NCBI RefSeq assembly: GCF_900637905.1
Contig: NZ_LR134472.1
Span: 1,426,001-1,490,000 of the forward strand
Direction of reading: 5' to 3'
Origin: Parvimonas micra
Lineage (GTDB): Bacteria > Bacillota > Clostridia > Tissierellales > Peptoniphilaceae
Length of the DNA: 64,000 nt
Below, piece by piece: positions 37,373 to 45,337 of the stretch (position 1 is the first letter of the stretch; each line of letters begins with the position of its first letter). Made by a program: the position numbers and the translations under genes. The notes under the pieces were generated by a model, which was given only the letters and a program-made list of their open reading frames with translations, searched no databases and was not told the DNA's origin.

Positions 37373-37402
37373 AAGACAGTGATTAATATCGCTGTCTTTT
37401 TT
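37373..37402 (+). terminator. Terminator after tsf
   Basis: AAGACAGTGAT (37373-37383) pairs with ATCGCTGTCTT (37388-37398) with one G-T wobble, followed by a T run. Confidence 0.9.
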
Positions 37403-37454
37403 GCTTGAAAAATAAGATATTAAAATTTCAACAACTAAATGTATAATATATAGC

Positions 37455-37486
37455 AAAAATTGGTGGAAAATTTTCCACCAATTTTT
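37455..37486 (-). terminator. 32 bp perfect palindrome, terminator for the MATE gene
   Basis: AAAAATTGGTGGAAAA (37455-37470) is followed directly by its reverse complement (37471-37486). It lies just past the stop codon of the minus-strand MATE gene and has A and T tracts on both sides, so it can terminate from either direction. Confidence 0.82.
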
Positions 37487-37507
37487 GTACCAATCATATT
37501 ATATATT

Positions 37508-38902
37508 TTATCTACAAAATGAACCCTGTTGCCATTTTCCTTTTAGATATATCAAATGAGCAATTATTGTTACTAAAATATTTGAAATTGCCATAGCGAG
37601 CCAAATTCCTGTTGCACCTTGTTTAGTGAAATACTTAAAGAAAAGTATTAATGGAATTCTTATTACCCAAAGTCTTATCATATCTATTGCCATTGAATAT
37701 TTACTGTTTCCGGAGCCTTGAAAAAGACCTTGATATACAAAAAACATATTTAACATTACGAGAGTTATTAATGTATAAAACATATAACTATTTGCTTGAA
37801 TCATAAGTTCTGATTCTTTTGGCGCATTTATAAAGAAAGATAAGATTTCATATCTGAATGTAAAACTTATAAATGCAATTAAAATTGACATAATAATTAT
37901 TATAATAGATGCTTTTTTAAATGTTTCTTTTACTCTTTTTATATTATTATTTCCTATGTTTTGTCCAATTATTGATGTTATAGCAGATCCTATTCCACCA
38001 GGAGGTATATTCAATAGTCCACTTATTCTATTTACCATTCCATAAGCGGCAACAGTTTCTGTTCCATAGCTTTGAATAAATGAGTTCATTATCATGAAAC
38101 CTATGGCAGTTCCAACTTGCCCTATTACTGATGGCAAAGTAATTCTGTAAATTCTTTTTAAGATATGTTTTTTCCATTTAATATATACTAAGCTATGTAG
38201 ATTTAATTTTATTATATCTTTATTTATTCTTAAATGAATAAATCCTACTATACACATAATTCCTTGTGTTAATACAGTTGCGAGAGCTGCACCTTTTACT
38301 CCAAGACCAAGTCCTGAAATTGATGTAAATGGTATTACATCAAAGATAAAAATTGGATTTAAAATCATATTTAATATAACACAAATTGTACTAATCATTG
38401 TAGGAATTGTGTTTTTCCCCTGAGCAGATAAAATTGATGAATATATATAATATAAAAATATAAATGGAATTCCAAGATAACTATACTTTAAATAGATTAC
38501 ACTGTATTTTGCAAGATTACCTGTAGCTCCCATCATTTTTACTATCAAATCAGCACTAAAATATCCTAACAACATAAATACTATCGAAAAGAGTAAAGAA
38601 ATATTAATTAAAGTATCTGCATATTTTTGTGCGTGTAAAAAATCTTTTCGTCCTAATAATTGAGAAATTAAAGATATAGCTGCAATTGATAGTCCAATAC
38701 CAATAGAATTAAATAGAAAAATAACAGGCCAAGTAAAACTTGTTGATGCAAATTCAGCAGTTCCTAATTTTCCAAGCCAAAAGGCATCCGCAAGAGAGTA
38801 TAACTGTTGAATAAAATTGTTTAAAATAATTGGAATGGATATTATTGCGATTATTTTGTAAATATCACCATGTAGAATCATTTCACTTCGTTCTTTTTTC
38901 AT
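37508..38902 (-). CDS. MATE family efflux transporter
   Basis: A 464-residue protein with about twelve membrane helices in two halves, as in NorM/DinF-type multidrug and toxin extruders. It begins MKKERSEMILHGDIYKIIAIISIPIILNNFIQQLYSLADAFWLGKLG, shown here only as family context; the LYSLADAFWLG and NRISGLLNIPPGGIGSAITSIIGQNIG segments are characteristic. The start at 38902 follows GGAGGTG on the minus strand. A palindrome in its promoter region suggests a local regulator. The substrate is unknown. Confidence 0.86.
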   Translation of the reverse strand: MKKERSEMILHGDIYKIIAIISIPIILNNFIQQLYSLADAFWLGKLGTAEFASTSFTWPVIFLFNSIGIGLSIAAISLISQLLGRKDFLHAQKYADTLINISLLFSIVFMLLGYFSADLIVKMMGATGNLAKYSVIYLKYSYLGIPFIFLYYIYSSILSAQGKNTIPTMISTICVILNMILNPIFIFDVIPFTSISGLGLGVKGAALATVLTQGIMCIVGFIHLRINKDIIKLNLHSLVYIKWKKHILKRIYRITLPSVIGQVGTAIGFMIMNSFIQSYGTETVAAYGMVNRISGLLNIPPGGIGSAITSIIGQNIGNNNIKRVKETFKKASIIIIIMSILIAFISFTFRYEILSFFINAPKESELMIQANSYMFYTLITLVMLNMFFVYQGLFQGSGNSKYSMAIDMIRLWVIRIPLILFFKYFTKQGATGIWLAMAISNILVTIIAHLIYLKGKWQQGSFCR

Positions 38903-38936
38903 ACAACACCTCCCATAAAAATTTATGCCTTTATTA

Positions 38937-38959
38937 TATTCCACAAATATAGTGGAATA
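38937..38959 (-). promoter_or_regulatory. Candidate operator of the MATE gene
   Basis: TATTCCAC (38937-38944) and GTGGAATA (38952-38959) form an 8-7-8 inverted repeat about 35 bases upstream of the MATE start. On the minus strand a TATAAT (38932-38937 on the plus strand) lies at its edge, so a bound protein would block the promoter. Confidence 0.55.
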
Positions 38960-38965
38960 AAACAT

Positions 38966-39282
38966 ATTTATATAAAAATTTTTGAAAAATATTTCTAAAA
39001 TTAGTAAAATATTTATTTAGTTTGATTAAACTTTTTCGAAAATATTTCTCATAAATTATAGAAATTTATTATAATTAAATACAAATTTGTTAGTTATTTT
39101 AAAATTATAATATAAGCATAATATCAATGGTAAAAAATCATATTATCATATCAAAATAAATTATGATAAATTATAAAAATATGATATAATAATTATATCT
39201 TTATCCTTTGTGATAAAGTTGCATTTATTTTATTTCTATAATTATATTAAATAATATGGATTAGATAATTTAGGAGGAAAGT
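38966..39282 (+). other. Gene-free AT-rich region before the iron-type importer
   Basis: About 310 bases without a gene. The first half shows only short AT-rich inverted repeats such as AGTTT/AAACT near 39019-39031. The second half holds the inverted-repeat/promoter/hairpin element described separately. No open frame with a ribosome binding site is visible apart from the start of the binding-protein gene. Confidence 0.6.
39137..39218 (+). repeat. Inverted repeat, -10 box and CTTTGTG-loop hairpin before the iron-type importer
   Basis: ATCATATT (39137-39144) pairs with AATATGAT (39178-39185), which runs into TATAAT (39185-39190). Then CTTTATC (39199-39205) pairs with GATAAAG (39212-39218). The core TTTAT-CCTTTGTG-ATAAA matches the two hairpins in the glmU leader (TTTAT-GCCTTGTG-ATAAA), and the order inverted repeat, TATAAT, hairpin is the same as at 27062-27134. 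Confidence 0.6.
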
Positions 39283-40329
39283 ATGAAGAAATCAAGAATT
39301 TTATCTTTAATGCTTGCAGGTTTAATGTTAGTCGGTTGTCAACCAAAAAAAGCAGAGGATAAAAATGAAAAGAAAAAAGTAGAAACTACTAAGAATTTTG
39401 AAGGAAAGACATTAAATGTTGTAGCAACTTCAGAAAAGTATAAAAAACTTTTTGATAAATTTTCTGAAGAAACTAAAGCTAAAGTTGAATTCCTTTCAAT
39501 GTCAAGTGGAGAAGTTATTGCTAAACTCAAAGCTGAAGGTGGAAAACCAAGTGCTGACGTTTGGTTTGGTGGAGGAATAGATGCCTTTATGAAAGCTAAA
39601 TTAGATGGACTTTTAGAAATGTATAAACCTGAAGGATTTGATAAAATTAAAGAAGGATTTAAAGATAATGAGGGTTATTGGATTTCAAAGGGAGTTACAG
39701 TAGTAGGATTTTTAATTAATAATAAAATTTTAGAAGAAAAAGGGCTTAAAGTTCCAAAAACTTGGGCAGAAATTGTAGATTCTAAGTATAAAGATGAAAT
39801 TATTATGGCAAATCCTGCTGTTTCAGGAACTAGTTTTGCCAATGTTAAAGGTCTTATAGATATGTATGGAGAAGAAAAGGCTTGGGAATATTTCAAAAAA
39901 TTAAATGATAATGTTAAGTTCTATGGGAAAAGAGGCAAAGATCCACAAGAAAAAACTGTTGCCGGAGAATTTGGAATTGGAATTATTCCAATTGATAAAT
40001 CAGCTTTTGATGTAGCTGAAAAAAATAATTTAACTGCAATTTATCCTGAAGATGGTTTATGCTGGGTACCGGAAGGTGTAGCAATTTTTAAGAACAGTCC
40101 GAACCTTGAAGTTGCTAAAGCATTTGAAGACTTTATTTTAAGACCTGAAAATCAACAATTAATTGCTGAACTTGATGGAAAAGATGGTGCACAAATGGTA
40201 ATTGAAGGGACTAAAGGTTATGATCTTGGTTTACCTAAAGATAAATTTATTAAAGAAGATATTAAAAGTTTTGGTTCACAAAGAGATGACATTCTTAAGA
40301 AATGGACAGAATTAACACAAGGAAAATAA
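39283..40329 (+). CDS. Iron(III)-type ABC transporter substrate-binding lipoprotein
   Basis: A 348-residue lipoprotein with lipobox LVGC (cysteine about residue 19). The rest is a periplasmic-binding-protein fold of the AfuA/FbpA/FutA cluster: LNVVATSEKYKKLFDKFSEE at the start, GGKPSADVWFGGG near residue 85, VPKTWAEIVDSKYKDEI near 158. Relatives bind ferric iron, but some bind phosphonates or polyamines, so iron is inferred. AGGAGG at 39272-39277. It is followed by a hairpin terminator and then the permease and ATPase genes, giving a complete importer with more binding protein than membrane parts. Confidence 0.82.
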   Translation: MKKSRILSLMLAGLMLVGCQPKKAEDKNEKKKVETTKNFEGKTLNVVATSEKYKKLFDKFSEETKAKVEFLSMSSGEVIAKLKAEGGKPSADVWFGGGIDAFMKAKLDGLLEMYKPEGFDKIKEGFKDNEGYWISKGVTVVGFLINNKILEEKGLKVPKTWAEIVDSKYKDEIIMANPAVSGTSFANVKGLIDMYGEEKAWEYFKKLNDNVKFYGKRGKDPQEKTVAGEFGIGIIPIDKSAFDVAEKNNLTAIYPEDGLCWVPEGVAIFKNSPNLEVAKAFEDFILRPENQQLIAELDGKDGAQMVIEGTKGYDLGLPKDKFIKEDIKSFGSQRDDILKKWTELTQGK

Positions 40330-40336
40330 AATTTTA

Positions 40337-40385
40337 CGATGTTTTTCATCGATAATATTTTTAAAAATCTTGTTGTTTTACAATA
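40337..40385 (-). repeat. AT-rich relative of the 66 bp structured repeat
   Basis: On the minus strand: the box TATTGTAAAACAACAAG (40385-40369) is identical over 17 bases to the copy at 9178-9194. Next comes a 12 bp palindrome ATTTTTAAAAAT in place of GTTCCCGGGAAC, then 5 bases, CGATG, 5 bases and CATCG, each at exactly the same spacing. G and C in the stems are replaced by A and T while both palindromes survive. Confidence 0.65.
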
Positions 40386-40391
40386 GAAAAT

Positions 40392-40413
40392 AGGGAGAGC
40401 AATCTCCCTTTTT
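40392..40413 (+). terminator. Terminator between binding-protein and permease genes
   Basis: AGGGAGA (40392-40398) pairs with TCTCCCT (40403-40409) around GCAA, followed by T residues. It lies only 15 bases before the permease start, so it probably lowers rather than abolishes downstream expression. Confidence 0.8.
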
Positions 40414-40427
40414 AATTAGATAAAGTT

Positions 40428-42074
40428 ATGAAAAGATATTTTAAATTTATAGATACAATTATTATATTTACTCTTGTTTTTTGTTTATTTACTTTTATTT
40501 TATTTCCTTTTTTAAAAGTTTTTTATTCTACTTTTTTCAATGATGGAAAATTTACTTTAGAAGGATTTGCATTTTTAAAAATACAGAGTAAACTTTTATA
40601 TAATTCAATTTTTGTAGCATTTTTTGCTACTATAATTACAACAATTGTTTCAGTTTCAATTGGAATTTTTTGTTTTACTATAAGAAAAAGTGTAAAGAAA
40701 TTAATCTCATGTGTATTAATGATTACAATGATATCTCCGCCTTTTGTTTCATCATTAGCATATATAAAACTTTTTGGACGTAGGGGATTTATAACTCATG
40801 ATATTTTTAACCTTTCATTAAATGCTTATGGATCTTTTGGTGTTATTCTAATGCAAAGTATAGGTCTTATATCATTGAGTGCTCTTATGATTATTTCTTC
40901 TCTTGATGGTATTGATAAGGAACAGATAAACAGTGCAAGATCACTTGGAGCAAAGACAAATAATATCATTTTAGATATTATTTTACCTCAATTATTGCCT
41001 AGTATAAAAGTTGTTGCAATTTTGAGTTTTATAAGAAGTATTGCCGATTTTTCTACACCTTTAATAATAGGTGGATCCTTTGAAACTTTAGCTTCAAAAT
41101 CATATAATGTTTTCATTTCTGATGGAAATATTGTTCAAGCTGGAGCGATGAATATAATACTTTGTATTCCGGTTATTTTTACTTTTATATTTTATATAAA
41201 GAACTCAAAAATAATCTCAAATACAAACTTTGGATCTAATATATCAGAAGTAAATATTGAAAAGAAAGGTATTATTTTTTCTTTCGCTGTTTTTTTATCA
41301 ACAGTATTTTTGATTTTATTAATTTTACAGTACAGTTCAATAGTTTTATCTGCTTTTACAGATTATTCAAAAGGAAAATTGTATTTTACATTTGGACATT
41401 TTGCAGGAATAAAAAATTATATAGATAAAACTGTTTTTAGAAGTATTTATTATTCATTAATTTCAGCTTTTTTTGGAAGCTTAATAGGACTATTACTGCA
41501 ATATTATATTCATATAAGAAAAGTAAAATTTCTAAGGATATTTGATTTTATTGCTACAATGCCATACATGTTACCGGGAACTTTCTTTGGTATTGGTTAT
41601 ATATTAGCTTTTAATAATTATCCAATTTACATTACAGGAACGGCTTTGATTGTGATTTTAAATGTTACTTTTAAACAACTTCCTTTTTCTACAAAAATAT
41701 TTAGTTCAAGTTTAGAAACAATAGATGAGAATCAAATTTTAAGTGCTAAGGACTTAGGTGCCAATGAATTTTATATTTTTAAAGATGTAATACTATCACA
41801 TACGAAAAATCATTTTGTCATAAGTATGATAAACGGATTTAACAGTACTATGACTACAGTGGGGTCTATAATTTTTATCGTTTATCCTGCACAAAAAGTT
41901 TTAACTCTTGTCATGTTTGATGTTATAAATAGTGGTAAATATAATACAGCATCAGTTTTAGCTCTATTGATAATTCTGATTTGTTTAAGTTTTAGTTTGC
42001 TATTTATGTTGATTAATTATATTTTAAATAAATTAGGAGATTTTTATGTTTTTAGAAGTAAAAAATTTATGTAA
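40428..42074 (+). CDS. Iron(III)-type ABC transporter permease (two fused halves)
   Basis: A 548-residue protein with about twelve membrane helices, made of two binding-protein-dependent permease domains in tandem as in FbpB/FutB. EAA-like loops are seen around SARSLGAKTNNIILDIILPQLLPS (about residue 165) and SAKDLGANEFYIFKDVILSHTKNH (about 440). The ribosome binding site is weak (TTAGATAAAG region). Its 3' end overlaps the ATPase gene by 29 bases. Confidence 0.85.
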   Translation: MKRYFKFIDTIIIFTLVFCLFTFILFPFLKVFYSTFFNDGKFTLEGFAFLKIQSKLLYNSIFVAFFATIITTIVSVSIGIFCFTIRKSVKKLISCVLMITMISPPFVSSLAYIKLFGRRGFITHDIFNLSLNAYGSFGVILMQSIGLISLSALMIISSLDGIDKEQINSARSLGAKTNNIILDIILPQLLPSIKVVAILSFIRSIADFSTPLIIGGSFETLASKSYNVFISDGNIVQAGAMNIILCIPVIFTFIFYIKNSKIISNTNFGSNISEVNIEKKGIIFSFAVFLSTVFLILLILQYSSIVLSAFTDYSKGKLYFTFGHFAGIKNYIDKTVFRSIYYSLISAFFGSLIGLLLQYYIHIRKVKFLRIFDFIATMPYMLPGTFFGIGYILAFNNYPIYITGTALIVILNVTFKQLPFSTKIFSSSLETIDENQILSAKDLGANEFYIFKDVILSHTKNHFVISMINGFNSTMTTVGSIIFIVYPAQKVLTLVMFDVINSGKYNTASVLALLIILICLSFSLLFMLINYILNKLGDFYVFRSKKFM

Positions 42075-42993
42075 AAATTATGGGAAAAAAGAAGTTTTAA
42101 AAGATATTAATTTTTCTCTTGATGAAGGAAATATTCTATGTATATTAGGACCTTCCGGTTGCGGAAAAACCACTATTTTAAATTCGATTGGAGGTTTTAT
42201 TAAAAATAATTCCGGACGAATTATTTTAGATGGTGAAGACGTAACTTTATTAAGTCCGGAAACTAGAAATATTTCTACTGTTTTTCAATCTTATGGATTA
42301 TTTAGTAACAAAAATGTTTTGGAAAATGTGGCTTATGGATTAAAATTTAGAAATGTAAAAAAACAAGACAGAATGAAACAGTCTATGGAAATTTTAAAAA
42401 TAGTTGGGCTTGAAGGATATGAAAACAAAAAAATTCATGAGTTATCTGGAGGTCAAAGGCAAAGAGTTGCTCTTGCCAGAAGTTTGGTTATAAATCCAAG
42501 ACTTATTTTACTTGACGAACCTTTTTCAAATCTTGATAAAAACTTAAGAAATACAATGAGAAATGAGATAAAAAAACTTGTAAAATATTTTAAAATGACA
42601 ACAATACTTGTAACTCATGACCAAGAAGATGCTTTTATAATGGCAGATAAAGTTATTTTGATGAATGAAGGAAAAATAATTCAAAACTCAACCATTACAG
42701 AGCTATATAATTTTCCGAATAGTGAATTTTCTCTTTCATTTATTGGAAATTCAAATAAATTTGACAAAGAGAATTTTATTAGACCCGAAAAAATAAAAAT
42801 AGTTGACTATGAAACTGATATTCCTGCTAATATTTTTGAAAAACAATTTAGAGGGGCGTTTATAGAATATCAGCTAAAATTAAAGGGAAATGATGAAAAA
42901 ATTTTAAAAGTTATAGAATTAAATACAGGAAAAGAGAAAAACATTGGAGATGATGTTTTTATTGAGTACAAAGTACAAAAACTTTCAAATTAA
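42046..42993 (+). CDS. Iron(III)-type ABC transporter ATP-binding protein
   Basis: A 315-residue ATPase with Walker A GPSGCGKTT (about 38), signature LSGGQRQRVALARSL, Walker B LILLDEPFSNLD and switch histidine in THDQEDAF. Residues 240-315 form a short regulatory tail like the TOBE region of FbpC/PotA types. AGGAGA at 42034-42039 sits inside the permease gene. The stop codon lies in the loop of the following terminator. Confidence 0.88.
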   Translation: MFLEVKNLCKNYGKKEVLKDINFSLDEGNILCILGPSGCGKTTILNSIGGFIKNNSGRIILDGEDVTLLSPETRNISTVFQSYGLFSNKNVLENVAYGLKFRNVKKQDRMKQSMEILKIVGLEGYENKKIHELSGGQRQRVALARSLVINPRLILLDEPFSNLDKNLRNTMRNEIKKLVKYFKMTTILVTHDQEDAFIMADKVILMNEGKIIQNSTITELYNFPNSEFSLSFIGNSNKFDKENFIRPEKIKIVDYETDIPANIFEKQFRGAFIEYQLKLKGNDEKILKVIELNTGKEKNIGDDVFIEYKVQKLSN

Positions 42994-43006
42994 TTGGAAG
43001 TTTTTT
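42977..43006 (+). terminator. Terminator at the end of the iron-type importer operon
   Basis: AAAAACTTTCAA-type left arm (42977-42988) pairs over 12 bp with the right arm (42994-43005) with one wobble, followed by T residues; the TAA stop lies in the loop. Confidence 0.75.
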
Positions 43007-43029
43007 CCTTTTTCTATATTATTGAAATG

Positions 43030-43058
43030 TTGAATTTTAGTTTATATTATATTATAAT
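43030..43058 (+). promoter_or_regulatory. Promoter for cdaA-cdaR
   Basis: TTGAAT (43030-43035), a 17-base spacer and TATAAT (43053-43058). Confidence 0.75.
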
Positions 43059-43096
43059 TAATATGTAAATTATAAAAATTAGAAAGATGTGATTTT

Positions 43097-44059
43097 ATGG
43101 GTTTAGATAAATTAGTTTTTTTGTTATCAACAATAAGGATAACAGATGTTATAGATATATTTATAGTCAGTTTTATGTTTTATAAGTTATTTGCTTTGAT
43201 AAGAGGAACAAGAGCAACTCAGCTTATAAAGGGAATTTTATTCATTTTTATAGGTTCAAAACTTAGTGAATTTTTTAAACTTTATACTATAAGTTGGATT
43301 TTAAATAATGCGGTTACTGTTGGATTTATTGCTATTCTAATTGTATTTCAACCGGAACTTAGGAGAATTTTGGAACATATTGGAAATAATAAACTTTTAA
43401 AACCGGTTAATTTTGAAGAATCTAGAAGTAATGCTAACGTTATTGAAGAAATTGTTAAGGCAACTTATTCTTTAGCAGGTAAAAAAATAGGGGCGCTGAT
43501 GGTTTTAGAGAGAAAAACCGGACTTAGAGATATTATTGAAACCGGTATTTCTTTAAATTCTGATATTTCTTATGAATTACTTATGAATATATTTATTCCT
43601 AATACTCCTTTGCATGATGGAGCAGTTGTTATAAGTAATGATCATATTATAGCAGCATCTTGTTTTTTGCCATTAACAGATAACAAACAAATTTCTATGG
43701 AGTTAGGAACAAGACATAGGGCAGGTATTGGTATTTCCGAAAAATCTGATGCTATAGTAATTGTTGTTAGTGAAGAAACAGGATATGTTTCTATTTGTGA
43801 AAAATCAAAAATAAATAGAAATGTTTCAAAGGAGTATTTATTGAATTACTTGGTTGAAAATTTTGTTGTTGAAGAAAAAAATACAAATTCCTTTAAAGAA
43901 ATTTTCCAAAATTTATTTGAAAACAAAGAAATTTCAAAAGAATCTGTAACAAAGGAAGAACTTAAAGAGGAAGTTAAAAAAGAAATTATTGACGATATAA
44001 AAGAAGAAGTTAGTGAAATTGTTGAAAATCAAGGTGATAAAGTTGTTAAAAAAGATTAA
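43097..44059 (+). CDS. cdaA: Diadenylate cyclase CdaA
   Basis: Makes the second messenger cyclic di-AMP from two ATP. Three N-terminal membrane helices (about residues 1-95) precede a DAC domain with PLHDGAVVI (about 175) and the GTRHRAG motif (about 205). At 320 residues it is about 45 longer than the Bacillus enzyme. The extra C-terminus (from about 270) is highly charged, rich in K and E. It overlaps cdaR by 17 bases. Confidence 0.95.
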   Translation: MGLDKLVFLLSTIRITDVIDIFIVSFMFYKLFALIRGTRATQLIKGILFIFIGSKLSEFFKLYTISWILNNAVTVGFIAILIVFQPELRRILEHIGNNKLLKPVNFEESRSNANVIEEIVKATYSLAGKKIGALMVLERKTGLRDIIETGISLNSDISYELLMNIFIPNTPLHDGAVVISNDHIIAASCFLPLTDNKQISMELGTRHRAGIGISEKSDAIVIVVSEETGYVSICEKSKINRNVSKEYLLNYLVENFVVEEKNTNSFKEIFQNLFENKEISKESVTKEELKEEVKKEIIDDIKEEVSEIVENQGDKVVKKD

Positions 44060-45278
44060 TATAAAGAGTATAATTGAGTTAGTAAAAAAAGATTTTAAAT
44101 TAAAATTAATTTCGTTATCTGTTGGGATTGTTATGTGGTTTCTAGTAATTGGAGGAGTTAATCCTGTGGTTACAAGACAATTTACTGATGTCCCTGTAAG
44201 TTTTAAGAATCAATCTGTTTTAGAATCTAGAAAATTGATAAGAGTTAGTCCTGAAAATCCAACGGTAACGGTTACTATAACAGGAAAAAGAAGTGACGTT
44301 TATTCTGTGAATAAGAGTGATATTGTTGCAGAAGTAAATTTACAAAATGGAATAACATCTGGAGCACATAGATTATCTATTAACTATAAGGTTCCATATA
44401 ATGTTCAGTTTAAATCAGCTTCAGATAATGATTTGCTTGTAACTTTGGATGAAGAGATAAGTAAGACTTATAAAGTAGAAGTAGAAACTATTGGGCAGAT
44501 AAAAAATAAAAATCAAGTTGTTGCTAAAAAGGAACCTGCAGATTCTGAAGTTGTAGTTAAAGGTCCTGTAAGCTATGTAAATAAAGTAAAGAGAGTTCGT
44601 TGTGTAGTGGATGTTACTAATAAGGATGGAGACGAAGTGGTTCAGTCTAAAATTGTTCCTGTTGATGAACTCAATAAAGAAGTCAAAAAGGTCAGTCTTA
44701 GCAAAACAGATACCAATGTTTCTATCGGATTTAAGAACTTTAAAGAAGTTCCAATAAAATTGGTAGAGATAAATTCACCGCCTAGTGATGTAAGAATTTT
44801 AAAGAAAGATATTGTTCCTAATATAATTTCTATAGTTGGAAATTTGACAAGTTTAGAGCAAATTTCTCAGATAAATACTAAACCTTTTGATTTATCACAA
44901 ATAAAAGAATCTGGTTCGTATAACCTTAATTTAGAATTGCCATCTGATGTAACACTTGTTAATAATGATCTTAAAGTTGTTATCAATATTGATGTTGATA
45001 AAAAAATTGAAAAAACTTTAGAAATAGATACTTCAAATATTGAAATAGAAAATGAATCTGGAAAAGATATTCTCTTGAAGGGTTTACAAGATAAGGTTAA
45101 AGTTACTGTAAGAGGTTATGAATCGGATTTGGCTAAACTTAATGCAGAGGATATAAGACTTTACATTTCAGTAAAAAAAGAAGACGTTGGCAAAAATGTT
45201 CAAATAAAAGCTAAAAATATTGAAAATATTGAAATCGCAAAGATTTCAAATGATATTGTTCAAGCTATTGGAAAATAA
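44043..45278 (+). CDS. cdaR: CdaA regulator CdaR (YbbR-domain protein)
   Basis: An extracytoplasmic regulator that binds CdaA. One N-terminal membrane helix (LKLISLSVGIVMWFLVIGG) precedes about four YbbR repeats of roughly 85 residues; the phrases TVTITGKRSDVYSV, EVVVKGPVSYVNKV and KVTVRGYESDLAKL mark successive repeats. I chose TTG 44043 because AAGGTG (44031-44036) precedes it; GTG 44013 is also possible and would add ten residues. In many Firmicutes glmM follows, but here a terminator and pcrA follow. Confidence 0.9.
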   Translation: MLKKINIKSIIELVKKDFKLKLISLSVGIVMWFLVIGGVNPVVTRQFTDVPVSFKNQSVLESRKLIRVSPENPTVTVTITGKRSDVYSVNKSDIVAEVNLQNGITSGAHRLSINYKVPYNVQFKSASDNDLLVTLDEEISKTYKVEVETIGQIKNKNQVVAKKEPADSEVVVKGPVSYVNKVKRVRCVVDVTNKDGDEVVQSKIVPVDELNKEVKKVSLSKTDTNVSIGFKNFKEVPIKLVEINSPPSDVRILKKDIVPNIISIVGNLTSLEQISQINTKPFDLSQIKESGSYNLNLELPSDVTLVNNDLKVVINIDVDKKIEKTLEIDTSNIEIENESGKDILLKGLQDKVKVTVRGYESDLAKLNAEDIRLYISVKKEDVGKNVQIKAKNIENIEIAKISNDIVQAIGK

Positions 45279-45287
45279 ATTTTAATT

Positions 45288-45314
45288 AAGCAATGGTAAA
45301 CCCATTGCTTTTTT
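45288..45314 (+). terminator. Terminator after cdaR
   Basis: AAGCAATGG (45288-45296) pairs over 9 bp with CCATTGCTT (45302-45310), followed by T residues. Confidence 0.9.
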
Positions 45315-45337
45315 ATAAATAATTAATGAGGTTATAT

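Noticed and set aside
39120-39190. Fur box upstream of the iron-type importer
   Set aside because: Several ATGATAA and TTATCAT words occur, but none forms a good TGATAATNATTATCA match. In such AT-rich DNA these words are expected.
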